Positions 1 to 13,651 are shown, counted from the first letter of the stretch. The stretch is DNA of 64,000 nt from Rachycentron canadum (GCA_038496675.1 CM076659.1:19205637-19269636); one strand, 5' to 3'. The notes: generated by a model from the sequence alone, not told the origin. Numbers and translations are program-made.

Positions 1-818
1 TGGCTGATACATATTCAGATGGTCTGGGCAATCTGGACTTTGAGCGCTCTCAGCTTGGGTCAGGCATGAGTCACCGCAGCGCTGGCAAGCAGCTGATCAA
101 CGCGCTGCACTCTCACGCACAAAGGACCAATCAGAAGCAGTTTGACCTACAGATGCTTCGAAGTGTTGCCGACAGACTAAACATCAAGGTGAAAGCATTC
201 AGACACACTGAAATGAGCATGCACTTAATTAAAAACTCCTCAAATACCTCCATGTAATTTTCATTCACCCTCTGTGAGAAATTTGCTTCTTATCCAACTG
301 GTGATGGGGACTGTCATCTTGGCAAAGTTTTCATCTTTGTCATCAGAGATTTCTGTAGTGTCTTAGTAATTCAGGTCTTGAGTTGGTCTCAATGGTGCTA
401 CAATAAAAACAATCATTATGCCAGGAACACAGCCAAGACATAAAACAGTGGAAGGTGTTGATGTCAATGTGACATAAACAGATCATTTCTCTGTCTATCT
501 CTGCTGAGAGATGCAAAAATTAGACGAGACACCAAATCTGCAGATTATGTGACAGAGCCACGAGATGGTACACAGAGCGTCTTGCTGATCCTGTGTGTCT
601 AACCAAGATGCTCTGCAGCTGCCACACACACACACAAAACACATCCAGTATGTTCCTGGCCTTACACTGTATGTTTGCTTGTTTATTTTATTTTTTTTTT
701 TAACTGAAGCATCTATACCTTCTAGGTGATGGACTTTGAAGGCCTGGTGAGTTCCCTGAATGAACAAGGTTTCCTGCTGAAGAAGGGAGCCAAGCTATAC
801 CAGCTGCAGACAGTCTGA
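1..818 (+). CDS. mcm8: MCM8 DNA helicase, C-terminal end (last two coding exons; 5' part outside window)
   Basis: MCM8 is an AAA+ helicase that works with MCM9 in homologous-recombination repair in the nucleus. Two exons are seen: <1-188, ending at a GT donor, and 726-818, ending in TGA at 816-818. Joined in phase 0, they encode a tail with the MCM8 signature NLDFERSQLGSGMSHRS, followed by a winged-helix-like segment that ends LLKKGAKLYQLQTV; human MCM8 ends almost identically (KVYQLQTM). This is roughly the last 90 residues of a protein of about 840 residues in human. The catalytic core is outside the window. The downstream neighbour crls1 starts about 1.6 kb away on the same strand, as expected from the MCM8-CRLS1 neighbourhood of human 20p12. 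Identification is firm; the exact last exon start rests on the AG at 724-725 and frame continuity. Confidence 0.93.
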
Positions 819-897
819 TCACTGACAGCTGTCAAAGGCACAGATTACACACCTGCTTCTGCCTGCAGACCTCACTGCAAGGTGAGTGTCTGGGACT

Positions 898-903
898 AAT
901 AAA
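898..903 (+). promoter_or_regulatory. Candidate poly(A) signal of mcm8
   Basis: An AATAAA hexamer lies 80 bases after the mcm8 stop codon. It is the first canonical hexamer downstream, so it probably ends the mcm8 transcript. Another AATAAA-like hexamer occurs near 1010, so the choice is uncertain. Confidence 0.5.
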
Positions 904-2230
904 AAGGATATCACTCTGTAGAAAAGGAAAAAGACACTTGATATGCAGATGTCACAGACATTACTTAAGACCCACCATCATTGATGTGATGTGTCACAGA
1001 CACATTATCTAAATAAAAATCTAAAACTTCATATCACATTTTAATATCATATCTGGGTTTAGACTGGTTTATCAGTCATGTGCATGTGCTTTTGTATTTA
1101 GCAGTACATGGTGAGTGTAACAACAGCTGTAGCTGATGATTTTCAAAGTAAGGTCAGTCTCTGCAGATGCACTGAGCACTTTATTTATTCATCGTTATAT
1201 TTATGTACATACAAATGATATATGTGCTTAGTGTGAATCTTTAGTGTTTTGCGGCATAGTAAAGATTAGTCTATAGAACAGTTCCTGCAGTGCTCAGTCA
1301 CAGCATTAACTGCTTGATAATAGTTGACACAGTCAACATTCATTCAGCTCAAACATTGAACAATCAAAGAATTTTTTTTTTTTTTTTTTTATGTCACAAT
1401 ATAGGTATAAGTGAACCAGGAAGCACAGCACACAGTTTATTACTCTGCGTACTCATAATTCACACTTTTTATGATGTTAAGCTGCAAATATGATAATATC
1501 ACATTTTTCAGTTTTCTCAGATACTGATTTTGGATTCTGCCGCAAGAATCCAGTGTTGGTTGTGATATATTACACTGATCTCAAAACATTGATGTTACTT
1601 CTCATTTTCTGTCTTTCTCTGATGTTCTGTATTATTCCTGGTTGCTCTCTGTATGGTATGACATTTGTTAGTTAATATGAAACATTCAGTTAATAAATTA
1701 TTATATTTTTTCTGTAAATGAGAATTTTTGCTATGTTTTTACATTACAAAATGGGATTGGCATTGATTTAACGAGTGGTTTTAATGTGGAATACAATTAC
1801 CACAAATCATTAAATACTTAACCTAACACTCTATTTTACTGTATATTACTAATAATATTCCAATAACTCACTGGGAAAAAAATAAAAGATGATACTATTT
1901 ATTAAAAACATGAATCCAGTGATTATTTGTAAATTCATTATAAATATAATTTAATTTGTTTTTAATAAATTTCTTCCAGGAATTTCCAGAAGAAAACAAC
2001 CATGTCTTAAAACTCAACACAAATAATCTCAGATCTAAATTTGAATTAATTTCTACTAAATGATAAATAAATCACTAAAAAATAAATATCGTTGCCAATA
2101 TATACTTTTTAATTGACATCAAACTTCTAAAACTGGTGGTGGCATTTTTACAATCTTTATGTCAGAGGAATTTAAAGACTCTCTGTTTCTTTTGATCCTA
2201 TTTCTAATTCCAAATGTTCAAATTTCAAAA
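904..2230. other. Intergenic region mcm8-crls1, AT-rich, no gene seen
   Basis: This stretch is AT-rich, with stop codons in all frames and only short chance ORFs. It has poly(T) runs near 1372-1390. I see no conserved protein, tRNA-like or repeat signature in it. Base composition changes sharply to GC-rich at about 2240, where the crls1 promoter begins. Confidence 0.6.
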
Positions 2231-2234
2231 TAAA

Positions 2235-2445
2235 AGTCTCGCCGAGGAAAGCCTTACGGGCGTTTTACGACACCGTGTGCCGTTTCAGTTTACGGCAACA
2301 TGGCAGCCTGCTGGCTTGAGCTGTGAATCCCTTCGCCCTGACCGTCAGGCTCTGTAGCTCCACCATGAAGCTGGACACCGGCAGCAGGAGATCAGGGGGT
2401 CGGTAACGGGGCGGGGGGGTCAGGAAGAAGAAGAAGACGACGAGG
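2235..2445 (+). promoter_or_regulatory. GC/CpG-rich promoter and 5' leader of crls1
   Basis: CpG density and GC content jump compared with the AT-rich DNA upstream, and this continues through crls1 exon 1 to 2880. No TATA box is evident. A CAACATGGCAGCC segment at 2297-2309 resembles a YY1-type site. Two short upstream ORFs, 2300-2326 and 2365-2406, would be in the leader if transcription starts upstream of them. The transcription start is not determined by the sequence alone. Confidence 0.55.
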
Positions 2446-5400
2446 ATGATGATGATGATGTGTTTTCAGAGGGTAACAAATGTTCGCTGTCTGGTGTCGG
2501 CGCGGTGTGCGGGTGTGTGCTGGGTAGAGTCCACGTCATGGCGGCACCGACACACACCTGTCACCGAGTGCGCGAGGCTGAGGCGGTCTCAGGTGACCGG
2601 CTCGCTCCTCCTCAGGCTCAAAGGGACGGACAGCCGCGTCGCGTGCTGGACTGGGACCCTCCCGCGGGTCAAACCTGCGGCCTGGCACGAGCAGGGTACC
2701 GTGACTCTGTACCGGCGAGGGTACGAGAGGTCAGCGGCTAGCTTCCGGCCTGTGTTGCCCTACAAAGCTCGTGGGCTTTGCAGCGGAAAGACGAAGGAGA
2801 CACCGGACAGCCCCCCGGCAACGGACCGGCCTGAAGACGGTGCGGTACCGGGACAGGGACTGTTCAAGTTCAAAGAGCTGGTGAGTGCAGAGCTGTGGGT
2901 CTGTTACCTGTAGGAGCGTGAGCAGCCGGTGGAGAGTAAACAAACAAACAAACAAACGCACTTGTTTTAAATGTGCACACACACCATCGGTGACAGAAGA
3001 AGCAGCTTTCAGATCCTCACCAGTTCAACAAAGTAATGTTCTCTGGTGCAAGTTCAAGCGCTGCACTGTAAAGTTCAACGAAAGTCTTCATGTTATCAGC
3101 ACAGCATCCTAAAGCCTCACCTGTATCGTGTTATAAGATTATTATTGGTCCCAGATGCATGTTTGTCTAGTTGATGAAGACACAGCTGGAGATGTGTCTT
3201 TACAAAACCTGCTTAAAGCCTAAAAACCTTTGGTTTCACTTTCCTCATAAAGTCTGAAATATAAATGTATCTTAAATGTTATGGCATGTAAAATAATTAT
3301 TAGATTATGTTCTATGTTGTATTAAAAAGTCGTAAGGAATCTTACACATCAAGGTGAATCCTGCAAAATAAATGCTAAATCAGATGTAAGTTGCACTAAA
3401 GAAAAGGGTAATGATGCTGTAGTAGCTTTAGGCTGATTTACCTGTTCCTCTATCAGTGCTGTTAGTAATACATTACTGACTTGTTAAGTCACTGTAGATG
3501 TATGGAGTAACGTGTGCTTCTCATCTGTTTCTCTGCAGTATGAGAACCCCTGGACTATCCCCAACGTGTTGTGTGTTTGTCGGATTTTGCTCGCTCCATT
3601 CCTGGGTCACCTGATCATCCAGCAGCACTTTCACCTCAGTCTGGCTCTGTTTACACTGGCTGGAGCCACTGACCTGGTAATATAGATACACACACACACA
3701 CACATTCACTAAAATAATTGTAGTGTAGTGTGTGTAGTGCTGATTTCAGTCTATTTTCACTTGTACATGATTGCAGATTGGTTGAGGATTCTTTTTTTTT
3801 TTTAACTTGAGAAAATTTATAGATGAAAGATAAAGTTATCATGAAAATGAATGTTTTCCATTAGCATTCAATGTTAATATCGATTGATTATAGAGTCGAC
3901 AACATTATCGGCAGCATCCAGCATTAATTTCTGGTTTAACATGATCAGAGTGAAAAATCAGCCCATTCAACTGACCATATACAAGACATGTAATTAGCAT
4001 GTTTAATAATGAAGCACATCCCAGACATGGTCAGATCCAGCTGGAAATCAAGGAGTGAACGTAATAATGTAATGTCTCACTGGAAGTGGGCAACTTCCAG
4101 TGGGCAAGTGGCAAGTGAGATTTTATTTTTAGGATGGTCAGCTAGTCCAAAAAAAAAAACCATTTATTTAAATGTATTATTCTACTTTTTCTGCCCTCCC
4201 TCTCTAAATCAGTTGGATGGATACATTGCCAGAACGTGGCCCACTCAGAAGTCGGCATTGGGCAGCGCTCTCGACCCACTGGCTGACAAAATTCTCGTCA
4301 GTATTTTATACATCAGTCTCACCTATGCTGACCTCATACCAGGTACTGGATTCTTTGGATTTAATGTTTTCCCACCTTGCTCATGTGCTATTAATTTGAA
4401 GATTAAATGTAATGATCAGAGCTGCACTTCTTGTGGTTTTCTGTGTTGTTCGATCTCATTGCATTTCATTTGCAATGTAGTGATCATGATACATTTAGTT
4501 ATTCATTCTGTTCTGTTTCAGCTCCACTGACGGCTCTAGTGATTTTCAGAGACATCGGTTTGATAGCTGCTGTCTTCTGGGTCAGATACAAGACCGTACC
4601 ACCACCGGTGAGACACCACACACTTATTTTGTTGATTTTAATACAATTTGAACAGTGAAGCTTCAAGGTATTTTTGCACAGGACCAGCCAAAAGTAATAA
4701 GTGATGTCAATGTGATCTGGGTTGCCATGACATTACACTTTAAAAGGGAAATTTGTGAACTTCACAACCTTTCTTTTTTTCTGCAGGTGACACTCAGTAA
4801 ATTTTTTAACCCCTGCTACACGACAGCACAGCTCAAGCCCACACTTTTCAGCAAGGTGAGACACATTACACACTCTGAACCACCCACTCTCTCAGCGCTG
4901 CACTACAGTGGAGATTTGGCAAAGCTCACAGAATATTAGTGTGTAATTATTGTACAACATACATAGCATGTGCATGACAGACACATTTGCAGAGGCCGAT
5001 AACCTTGAACAGCTCATTACATATTTTCAGCAATGGGTTTATAATCATTTTGATGAGGAGCAGTTGGTTATGCAAGTAAAGGAGTTATTAGAGTTTGTGC
5101 AGTGAGTTTTCAAAGGATGTAAATGTCATAATCCTATCAAATTTACAGCTGAATCATTGCCAGTAAACTGATTAGTTCTGCAAATGTAAATATGTAAATG
5201 AATTGGCTTGTAAGGACACAAGTCAGGAAAGACGCCAGACCAAGAGATCTGATAGTACTGGTAGAAATGAACATCCCATTGACGTAAAGTAAATTATTAC
5301 AATTTGAAATCTGCAGCTAGATGTACCCTTTATCCCAGGTCCTCAGTACTGTGAATGCTCAACTGTGCAGCATGAATGAAACACACTCATTAAAAAGTAC

Positions 5401-6342
5401 TTAAATACTTAAAGTATTTTTTTATTCTGATCCATTTGATTATATACAATAAAGAGCATCTATTTAGAAAAAAACTTAATTTATTAAAAATGCAATTGGT
5501 CTGTAAATGTGGCGTCATACTGGTTTTATTCTGACTGACACGGGTCTGTGTGTTTTTATGCTTGTGTTAGGTGAACACAGCCATCCAGCTCTTTCTGGTC
5601 GCAGCTTCTCTGGCTGCTCCGGTCTTCCAGTATACAGACAGTGTCCTGCTGCAGTGCATATGGTAAACCGCTGTCTATTACATACACATACACACACAGG
5701 TGCCATTCATTCGACCTTAATATCCACAATGCCTTTTAGTTTTCATCACAGTGGTTACAACAGAGGAGAAAAATGTTATTGTGCAGAGAGTTTTTGAAGG
5801 CAAATGGCTTCATCCCAGTCAAGTACATAAATGCTGTTTGTTCCAGGTTAAGTGCGCTGACTCATTTCAATCTACAACTCAGTGAGTTGGAGTAGAAATC
5901 AGACAAATATTTTCCAATGTCACGGTAACCTACATTTACATACAACTCTACCTAAGCAAACTCTTTGATTTCTATGGTTCTACTTTTTTCTTCTTTTTTT
6001 TTATTTCTTTTGAAAATTTACAGATAGAAATTAATGTAATTCAAGTTTAACAATTCACCTCTTTGTTTTTGAATGTAACATTTAATGAATCAAATATTAC
6101 CAGCCACTGGAGGAAGATAAACAACTTCACATGAAACAATAACAACTTGCTGCAATGGAGAAATTCTGTTGATAAAATCCGACCAATCAGATAGCTTGAA
6201 TGAAAGTTTCAAGTCCAGTGTATGTCATAAAGTTGTATTCTATTGCAGGTATGTAACAGCGGTGACAACAGCAGCGTCAGGATATAGCTACTGGCACTAC
6301 GGCCGCAAGACCGTCCAGGTGCTGAACACCAGATCTCCATGA
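2446..6342 (+). CDS. crls1: Cardiolipin synthase 1, mitochondrial (CMP-forming), complete
   Basis: CRLS1 joins CDP-diacylglycerol and phosphatidylglycerol to form cardiolipin in the inner mitochondrial membrane. Seven coding exons: 2446-2880, 3539-3676, 4213-4342, 4522-4607, 4787-4855, 5571-5662, 6249-6342, all with GT-AG sites and continuous phase, giving 347 codons (human 301). The CDP-alcohol phosphotransferase motif D-x2-DG-x2-AR-x9-G-x3-D-x3-D is complete: D190, D193, D212 and D216. Hydrophobic segments before and after it fit transmembrane helices. The C-terminus, YWHYGRKTVQV, is nearly the human one. The first ~140 residues are rich in arginine with few acidic residues, as a mitochondrial presequence would be, but are not conserved. 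An in-frame TAA at 2404 precedes the start, and the only in-frame ATGs of exon 1 are five tandem ones (2446-2460), so the start is one of these. Confidence 0.95.
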
Positions 6343-6612
6343 CAGCCACACCAGGAAACACCCAGAGGGCAGAACAAAAGCAGCAAACAGCCGCCGCAGA
6401 GACTCCGATCGGCCGAGGCCAAAGTCGGACAGACAGATGGACGATAGCCAGGAGCATTGAAACCAAGTAGCTGTGACAACCATTTGTGAGTCACCATGGC
6501 AATGACACATGGAAACCAACCAAGGTCGCAGATGGTTCAATGCAAAAACAGTACGGAAGCACTTAGCAACAGCTCTGTTGGCTGGCTGTGGACACCATGC
6601 ACAGATAGAAAC

Positions 6613-6615
<3 letters not shown>

Positions 6616-6654
<39 letters not shown>
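6616..6654. repeat. (CA)n microsatellite, crls1 3' flank
   Basis: A nearly perfect CA dinucleotide tract lies about 270 bases after the crls1 stop and is probably in its 3' UTR. Confidence 0.9.
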
Positions 6655-6657
<3 letters not shown>

Positions 6658-9607
6658 AGTATATGTCAAGTGATCCTGCAAGAGCTTCTATTTTTTTCTT
6701 AGTTTTTCAATCAAGAGGTTGTGATGTCAACCTGATTAGCGTCAAATCAGTGTCAGTTTTGTAAACCAATGATTTATGATTAAAAAAAAAAAAAAAAGAA
6801 AGAAAGAAAAACAGCTTTGGTTTGTCTGTGTTTGTGTGCACATGTACACGTGACTGTTGGATGCAGGGCTCTTTTTCCTGAGGGGAAAAAAGACAAATGT
6901 TTTAATCCTATGAGACATAAATCTGACACCTGATCCATCTGTAATCAATTTACAGAGGATTAAAAAAAATCTAACATACTACAGTGGCTGCACACAGGTC
7001 AACCTGAGTGCTCAACAAATGTAATGTTAATGCCAGAGCTTCAAATTATTACCCTCATTCAGTAGAGAGGGTAAGTATTTTATTACTGATGAGTGCATGA
7101 ATTAATAATTGCATAATGAACATATAAGATTTAAGAAGTCCCTATTTATGATAATTAATAATTAAGAACCTAATGAGCTGCGATGCTCCTGTCAAGTTCT
7201 CAACAACTTTCTGTGGAGACTTGGGGAGAACGTGAACAACTGGACTTTATTTTATTTATTTTTATTTTTTTTCCCTCTTCTCTTTCTGTTGGGCTACTCT
7301 GGCAGTTGTATCTGACTCCGCTGCTTATTTTACCCTCAAGAAGACTTGTACAATGAGGGAAACGAAGCTGTGCAACCTTTTCAACTCCTCTACTCATTTT
7401 CCAGCAATTTTCTGCACCACTTGGGTGATGCTGTTTTCATTACGGACTGTGCGCCGATGGCTGCCGGGCTCGTGCGAGTTGTTTTCGTGGCCTTGTGTGG
7501 GATGTCTGCTCATTATCTCTTCACTGAATAATTTAACGAGTCTCATTTTTAAAATGAGATATCCATCACTGGGAACAAATTGATACCTACGCCCGTTAAA
7601 TGACTGTTTAAAGAGTTCTGTTTTTTTTTTTTTTTGGCGGAGTATAGTAACTAAGTCCATATTTGATAACACAAATTAGATGTGTATAATTTGGAAGATG
7701 CCCCACAGACATCTAATGTAGTGTTTTGGAAAAGCTCTTTAATTAGTAGTGCCTCCAAGATGAACCCTTGAAAAAAATCTAATCTCCTCTTCTTTTCACT
7801 CTCACAGATGTGAGTTTGTTCTTGGATACATGTGATCCTGAGATATTGAGCTTTCATTCATAAAGTTTTACATCAGTGTGGTAAAGTGACCACACTGTAC
7901 ATAAATAAAAGTCAAAAACCCACGTAAGCTTCTGATGTAAACTAAAAAAAATCAGTCACTTGAAAATGATAAATCATGAACCACCATGAAGAAAAAGTCA
8001 TTAGTCATTCTTGAAAAATTCCTGTATACACATATCGGGCTGGAGTACTTACTTCTTCTGTGGTCATAGGTTGGGAAGAGGGAGTGGATGAGTTTCTTCC
8101 AACGGGTCCAGAGGTTGTTATTCATTTAAAGAGCACAAGGACTCTATGTAGCATATACAGTACACTGCATAGGCAACTTCACATACCGAGGACGAGTATA
8201 ATCAAGTCAAATGCAGATTAATAGTGACTTGATTAATTATGCAACATAGAAAATAGCAACGATTCTTTAAAGTCACTTTTGAAGTAAAGTAAAATAATAT
8301 AATTCGGACAACTGAACAGCAATAAAACAAACAATAAGTTATTTGTTAATGTTAGAATAATAAATAAGGACCTTGTTCCTTTGCAGGGCCCATCCATCCC
8401 ATGGAGAACATTGTCAGTCCCTGTAGGGCCTCGTCTCAGCCACTAGATGGAAGAACCTGAAAGAAACTCAAACGATGCTTTCACATCAGTTGTCATCAGT
8501 CCTCATCTCTGTTTTCAGTCTGGGAGGACACAGAGATGGTCTCAGCAGCAAGATGATACAGCAAACGGTTTATCCCGAGGTAATGGACACGAATAATAAA
8601 AGTCAGTATGGCATTAAATCGCATATTGTTAGACTGATGTATATTAGAGAAATGTATATTCCATCAGCAGTATTAAGCTTTATTGCTGCATAAACAGTCA
8701 AAACTGGCAACAAGATGTTATTCGTATTAGATCCCAAGATTGTTTGACAGAGATTTAACACTCAACTAAATCTGGATCATTAATGTATCTGATGCTGCTG
8801 TATAACACAGAAAGTTATTTTTTTTAAACCACTCAAACTCTTAAATTGTGTGCAAATAAACATGAAATCAAATTTGTATAAAACCTGAGGTCCCTTCAAG
8901 GACCAGCAAACTGGTAAAATCAATATGACAAAATGTTAATTTGCCTGGAATAGTTGTTGTTTGGCCCGAGTGCTGTTCAGAGACTTCCACCATGACAGGA
9001 GTAACGAAACTCTGATCCATGCCTGGCCCTGAAAAGCTTCGTATTTAAGGGCGTTGATTAAAATATGAGCGACTGGCAGCGGCACGCTAACAGCTGCAGA
9101 GCCAGTCTATATCATATAACGTCACGTAACATGCTTTATTAACTTCAATTGTGTTTTTCTATATTTCCATACATTTCTGTTAATAATGTGGCTGGATTTC
9201 TTTCATTTTGCTTCATCTTCCTTCATGTTGGTTGTGTGTTTGTATCCACTACAAAAACAAAACCACTCTTCCACTTTCAACAAAGACGCACTCAGAAAAA
9301 ACAAAAAAAACAAAAAAACAAAAAACAACAACTTTTGAACACAACAGACCGTCCTGGTTTTGCGAACTCTGGAGAGGTTTTTTTTTTTTAAAGCTGATGC
9401 AACAAACCGGTAAAAGAAGAATCTCTCAAACACAGATACAGATGATTTAGTGATGGAGGCGAGAGCAGCCAAATGTGCCTTCACACTTCACAGCCCAGCT
9501 CTCCAGAACCCACAGACAGGCTGAATCACACTAACAAGGACAAACTTTGGATCTGTGTGCCTATGTCAGCACAGCCCTCTGGCTACCGTTCACTGTTCAC
9601 TCACTGT

Positions 9608-9643
9608 TCTCACTTAATGCAGGACTGACTGCATTAAGTGAGA
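9608..9643. repeat. Perfect 15-bp inverted repeat (hairpin)
   Basis: Arms 9608-9622 and 9629-9643 are perfectly complementary and separated by a six-base loop, GACTGA. It lies in intergenic DNA with no transposon signature around it. Confidence 0.85.
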
Positions 9644-10447
9644 GATCCTGTCTCCTCCAGAGCAAAGGGAAGCTTATCTCCACCCAACAATATGTCAAGA
9701 GAGACTTTGCTATCCTTTCTATTTTACTGAGCAGGAAATAAAATTAATTTAATTTTATCTGTAAAAAAAAATTTTTTTTTTCCTTTTCTAGTCTGATTTA
9801 AAAGCTATAACTTGCTGTGAGATGCTTTTTATGTCATGGTTGTTGACATTCCTGATCTTGTCGCTGGCCTCGAATGCAGCTGGGTCATAGCTGCCCTTTG
9901 AGGGCCATGAATATTTATACAAAATGTCATGGCGATCCATCCCTTATTTGATGAGATATTACACAGTGGTGGACTGACCCAGTCCTGCTGCTGTAGCACG
10001 GCAAGAAAGAGACATTATCTCACTCACGTCTAAACTGTCATGCAGATAGTTTTGGTTTTGATCCTGGACTGAGATTTCTCCTTCAACCACAGAGTCGGTG
10101 GTGTTCACGGCAGCAGTGTGTCTTATCAGACTCTGCGCGTCCCCTTATTCTGCACGATCCACAATACAGTGCATGCTGTGGATCGCTTTTATAGACACTA
10201 TCTCTTCAGTTGAAAGCAGTGAGCCATCCCTTTAAAACATTTCCCACAGATCACAGGAAATTCAGTGGGCTTTTTTTAGGGGGTAGAAGACTGCAATTAA
10301 AAGAAGGCTTTTGGAAAGGCTCTCATCAGAGCTGGTAGGGGAAGGATGCTGCTGCCACAACATCCGGGTGAACTTGACATGTCTGTAGTTACAAGTAAAC
10401 ATGTAGGCATTTTCCAGTTGCTACGCAGCTCTGTGGGACGGCTGCCT

Positions 10448-10556
<109 letters not shown>

Positions 10557-10748
10557 ATGCAGGCAGCTCCGGGGTGTGACTGAACACGTCGTAGGCACAG
10601 AGATTCTCTGAACTGCCAGAGGTTCTGAGCCAAACTTCACTTCAAACTTGACTGGTTATGAAACCCACTGAATCAGAGTCCTTATAGTCCTTACAGCAGG
10701 CCTACACACGGCAGCACCAATACAAATCCATATGGGTACTGTAGCCAT

Positions 10749-10780
<32 letters not shown>
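10749..10780. repeat. (CA)n microsatellite
   Basis: A 32-base CA tract, about 200 bases after the (GT)n tract and complementary to it. Confidence 0.9.
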
Positions 10781-10782
<2 letters not shown>

Positions 10783-13651
10783 ACGTCTTTTCTGGTCCTG
10801 AAATAGCTCTCAGCCTCCCACTCTCCCTTATATAAGCTCCCAGCACGGAGATCTGCTGGTGAAGACTGGGGTGTGTGCAAATGTGTGTGTGTGTGTGTTT
10901 ATGTGCGTGCACGTGTGCGCCTCTGTCTGTGTGAGTGCCAGTGTGTGGGCAGTAGGAGTGTCTTGAGTCGTGTGTGTGTTTGTGTGTAAGTGCGTACAGT
11001 TGCATGTGTGGAAACATTTGTATGTGTTTGTGTCAGTGGGCTCCAGCTGGTGATTCAGGGTGCGGCAAATTAAAAACAAAAAAACAGCGTCTTTATGGAA
11101 AACTCTGGTTTTTATTTAACAGTCTGAGTCTTATTTTTGTATTACTTTTTTTTTTTTTTTGTAGCCGTTGTCTGTTTGGATCCTGGTGAGATCTGGTGAC
11201 ATCATTAGTGTGGACCTTAGTGGGAAGAGCAACACATTCAGCCTGACCATTAGTTTGTAAACAAACCCTGAGTATAAGACAATTAATTCACAGATTTTTA
11301 CCTAAAATCAATGGATGGATAAATTACAGTATTATATGTATTATAGTACATATTATTATCATTGTCACTTGAGTTGAAAAATTGTATAAAATCACAATAT
11401 ACAGGAAAAACTTCTGAACAAGTGTCTTTGTAATTTTACCTATTTTTGGCTTTTCTTTAAGAAAAGATCTGACATTTTATCATTTTTAATTTCTTCCTAC
11501 TTCCATAAATGGACAGAATTAGCAGCCTTCACCTCATTTTCCACTGTATAATACGAGAAGCATGGTCTGAGCTGTGTTGTGGGATGGCCTGTCTTTCTCT
11601 GAGCTAAGCTAAGCTAAACTATTGCCACAAGCAACACAACACAGTTTGTATCTGTGTCCAAATGAAAACCACTTTAAATGAATCTGCGAGTGAAACAAAT
11701 GTTTTCAATTAAAATAGAGAGAAACTTAAAGCACTGGGTCTTGATTATATCATTAAACTGGGTATTTGTTTTTTTGCTCTCTTTGATCATCCTAATAAAC
11801 CTAAGATGATAAACATGAGGCACTTGAAGACCCATAATCGTGATATTCTGTCTTAAATTATTCACGCAATCCATAGGAGAAATCTCTGCTCCCATAACTG
11901 CCATAAATGGCCAACTGCTGATTGCACGGTACGTTTACCCCCTGCACTGGACTTTCTTTATGCAAATTCAGAGGAAGATCCTGAACTGAATCTATCTGAG
12001 ACCGTACCTCCCACCCCTGCTGTGGGAGCGCCGCGATGCCTCCGACTCATCTCACCGAGCTGCAGCACAGAGCACCTTAACTGCTCTTTTGTGCTGACAG
12101 CCATGGAGCTGTTCAATGTCTCCCCAGCGTTTGCTGAAGCAGAGCACCTGCTGTGTTTATGTGAACAAGCCTAAAGTCGTACCTAAATTAAACAGCATTT
12201 GCACATTGTTTTTGTCTATAAACTGAAAATCCCTTTTCATATTTGGACATAATTATGACCTTATGACGAACGTTAACAACCATCATGGACCTTTGTCTTC
12301 TCTTCATGTCCATCTCTTGGTTTCTTGCCACTTCAATTAAACATGAAGTTAATTTTGTATTTGTATATTTGATAAATTTGGCTCTGGCACTCACTAACAG
12401 TATCAGGTACAAACTCACAGTATCATGGCAACATGAGTCTGCACGTGTCTTTACATGCACTAAAGTGTGAGTGTGTAGGAGGCTGCAGGCTGGTAAAGTG
12501 GGCCTCCACAGAGTGTGTCTCAAATAAGTGATGCTTTATATGTGTGTGCAGGGCAGCGTGAAGGTCACAGGGTCACGCTGCAGCATCAGCAGAATGCTGT
12601 ATGCTCTTGTTTCTTACAAAGTCTGTGTGTGGAAATCAATATCTCCCTGTATGCAAGTGCAAAGGCACGAGTGTTAAGGCAAAGAGCTGTGTGGTTGGTA
12701 ATGAGCGTTGTGTTTTTGTGTCTTGTTGCAAAGACACTAATGGCACTGGAAGAAGAAGAAGAGGAGATATCATTATGCGGTGTTTGTGCTTTTGGAACGC
12801 AAGCATTTAATTGGAGAATTAGACGGTAGCGTAACAAGATAATCATTTAGTCAGTTGACAGGAAATTCACTGTAGGAATTAGAGAACATTTTGTTAAAAT
12901 TACTTTAAAAACTATGTGATTGTAGGTAGAAATCTGGACTTGCAAAGTTAGCAAGAAAAAGGATTTGGGCTTACTATCTTTTTGTAGTTACGTTACATGA
13001 TTTTACAACAGATCTTCATTATTATTATCCCCAACTTTTTATCCAATTTGTACTTGTTCTCACAGAAACGAGCTACTGTAAAGAATAATAATCCGTAGAA
13101 CTCACTATCAAAACTACTTTTGGCTCCAATAAAAACTACAGAGTCTGTGAATAATCATTAGCTGCATCTGTACAAATAGAAGAAATGTGTCAGCGAACAT
13201 CTGTCATGAAATCAGTGGAGATACATTTTTATGACTCTTTTATTGTATTTGTGCTTTCTGCAGCTCTGAAAACATGGTTTTGGCAGATTGCTTGATAGAG
13301 AACACAACTGGATTTGAATCCGCTGTTAATTTGTTGAAGACAGGGGCAGATATTACACACAACGACTGCATCGTGTCCTTATGTGTCCCTATCTGGATTG
13401 TGCTCTTCTGAATCATTGCACACAGACTCACATCTTAATCCTGGTCTTTTACAGTTATATCATGGTCTCAATCTCTTGTCTCAGTGACGGAGACACTGCT
13501 CACTGTTTGTCCTCCACTGTATTTGTTTTACAGTATCGTTCCAATATTCAATTATTCAATCTCCAATGTCTCGCCCACTCTCTTCCTTCCTGTTATAATC
13601 AGCTGTGTTTGTCAACATAACAAACTAATGCCAGCCTGTGGATTTTAAATA

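Noticed and set aside
2460..2741. Alternative crls1 start in another frame (ATG at 2460)
   Set aside because: It does not join in phase with exon 2, whereas the 2446 frame does.
6490..6503. GTCACCATGGCAAT as another RFX X-box
   Set aside because: The last base breaks the consensus and a single imperfect site downstream of crls1 is not evidence of function; mentioned only as a relative of the intron 1 cluster.
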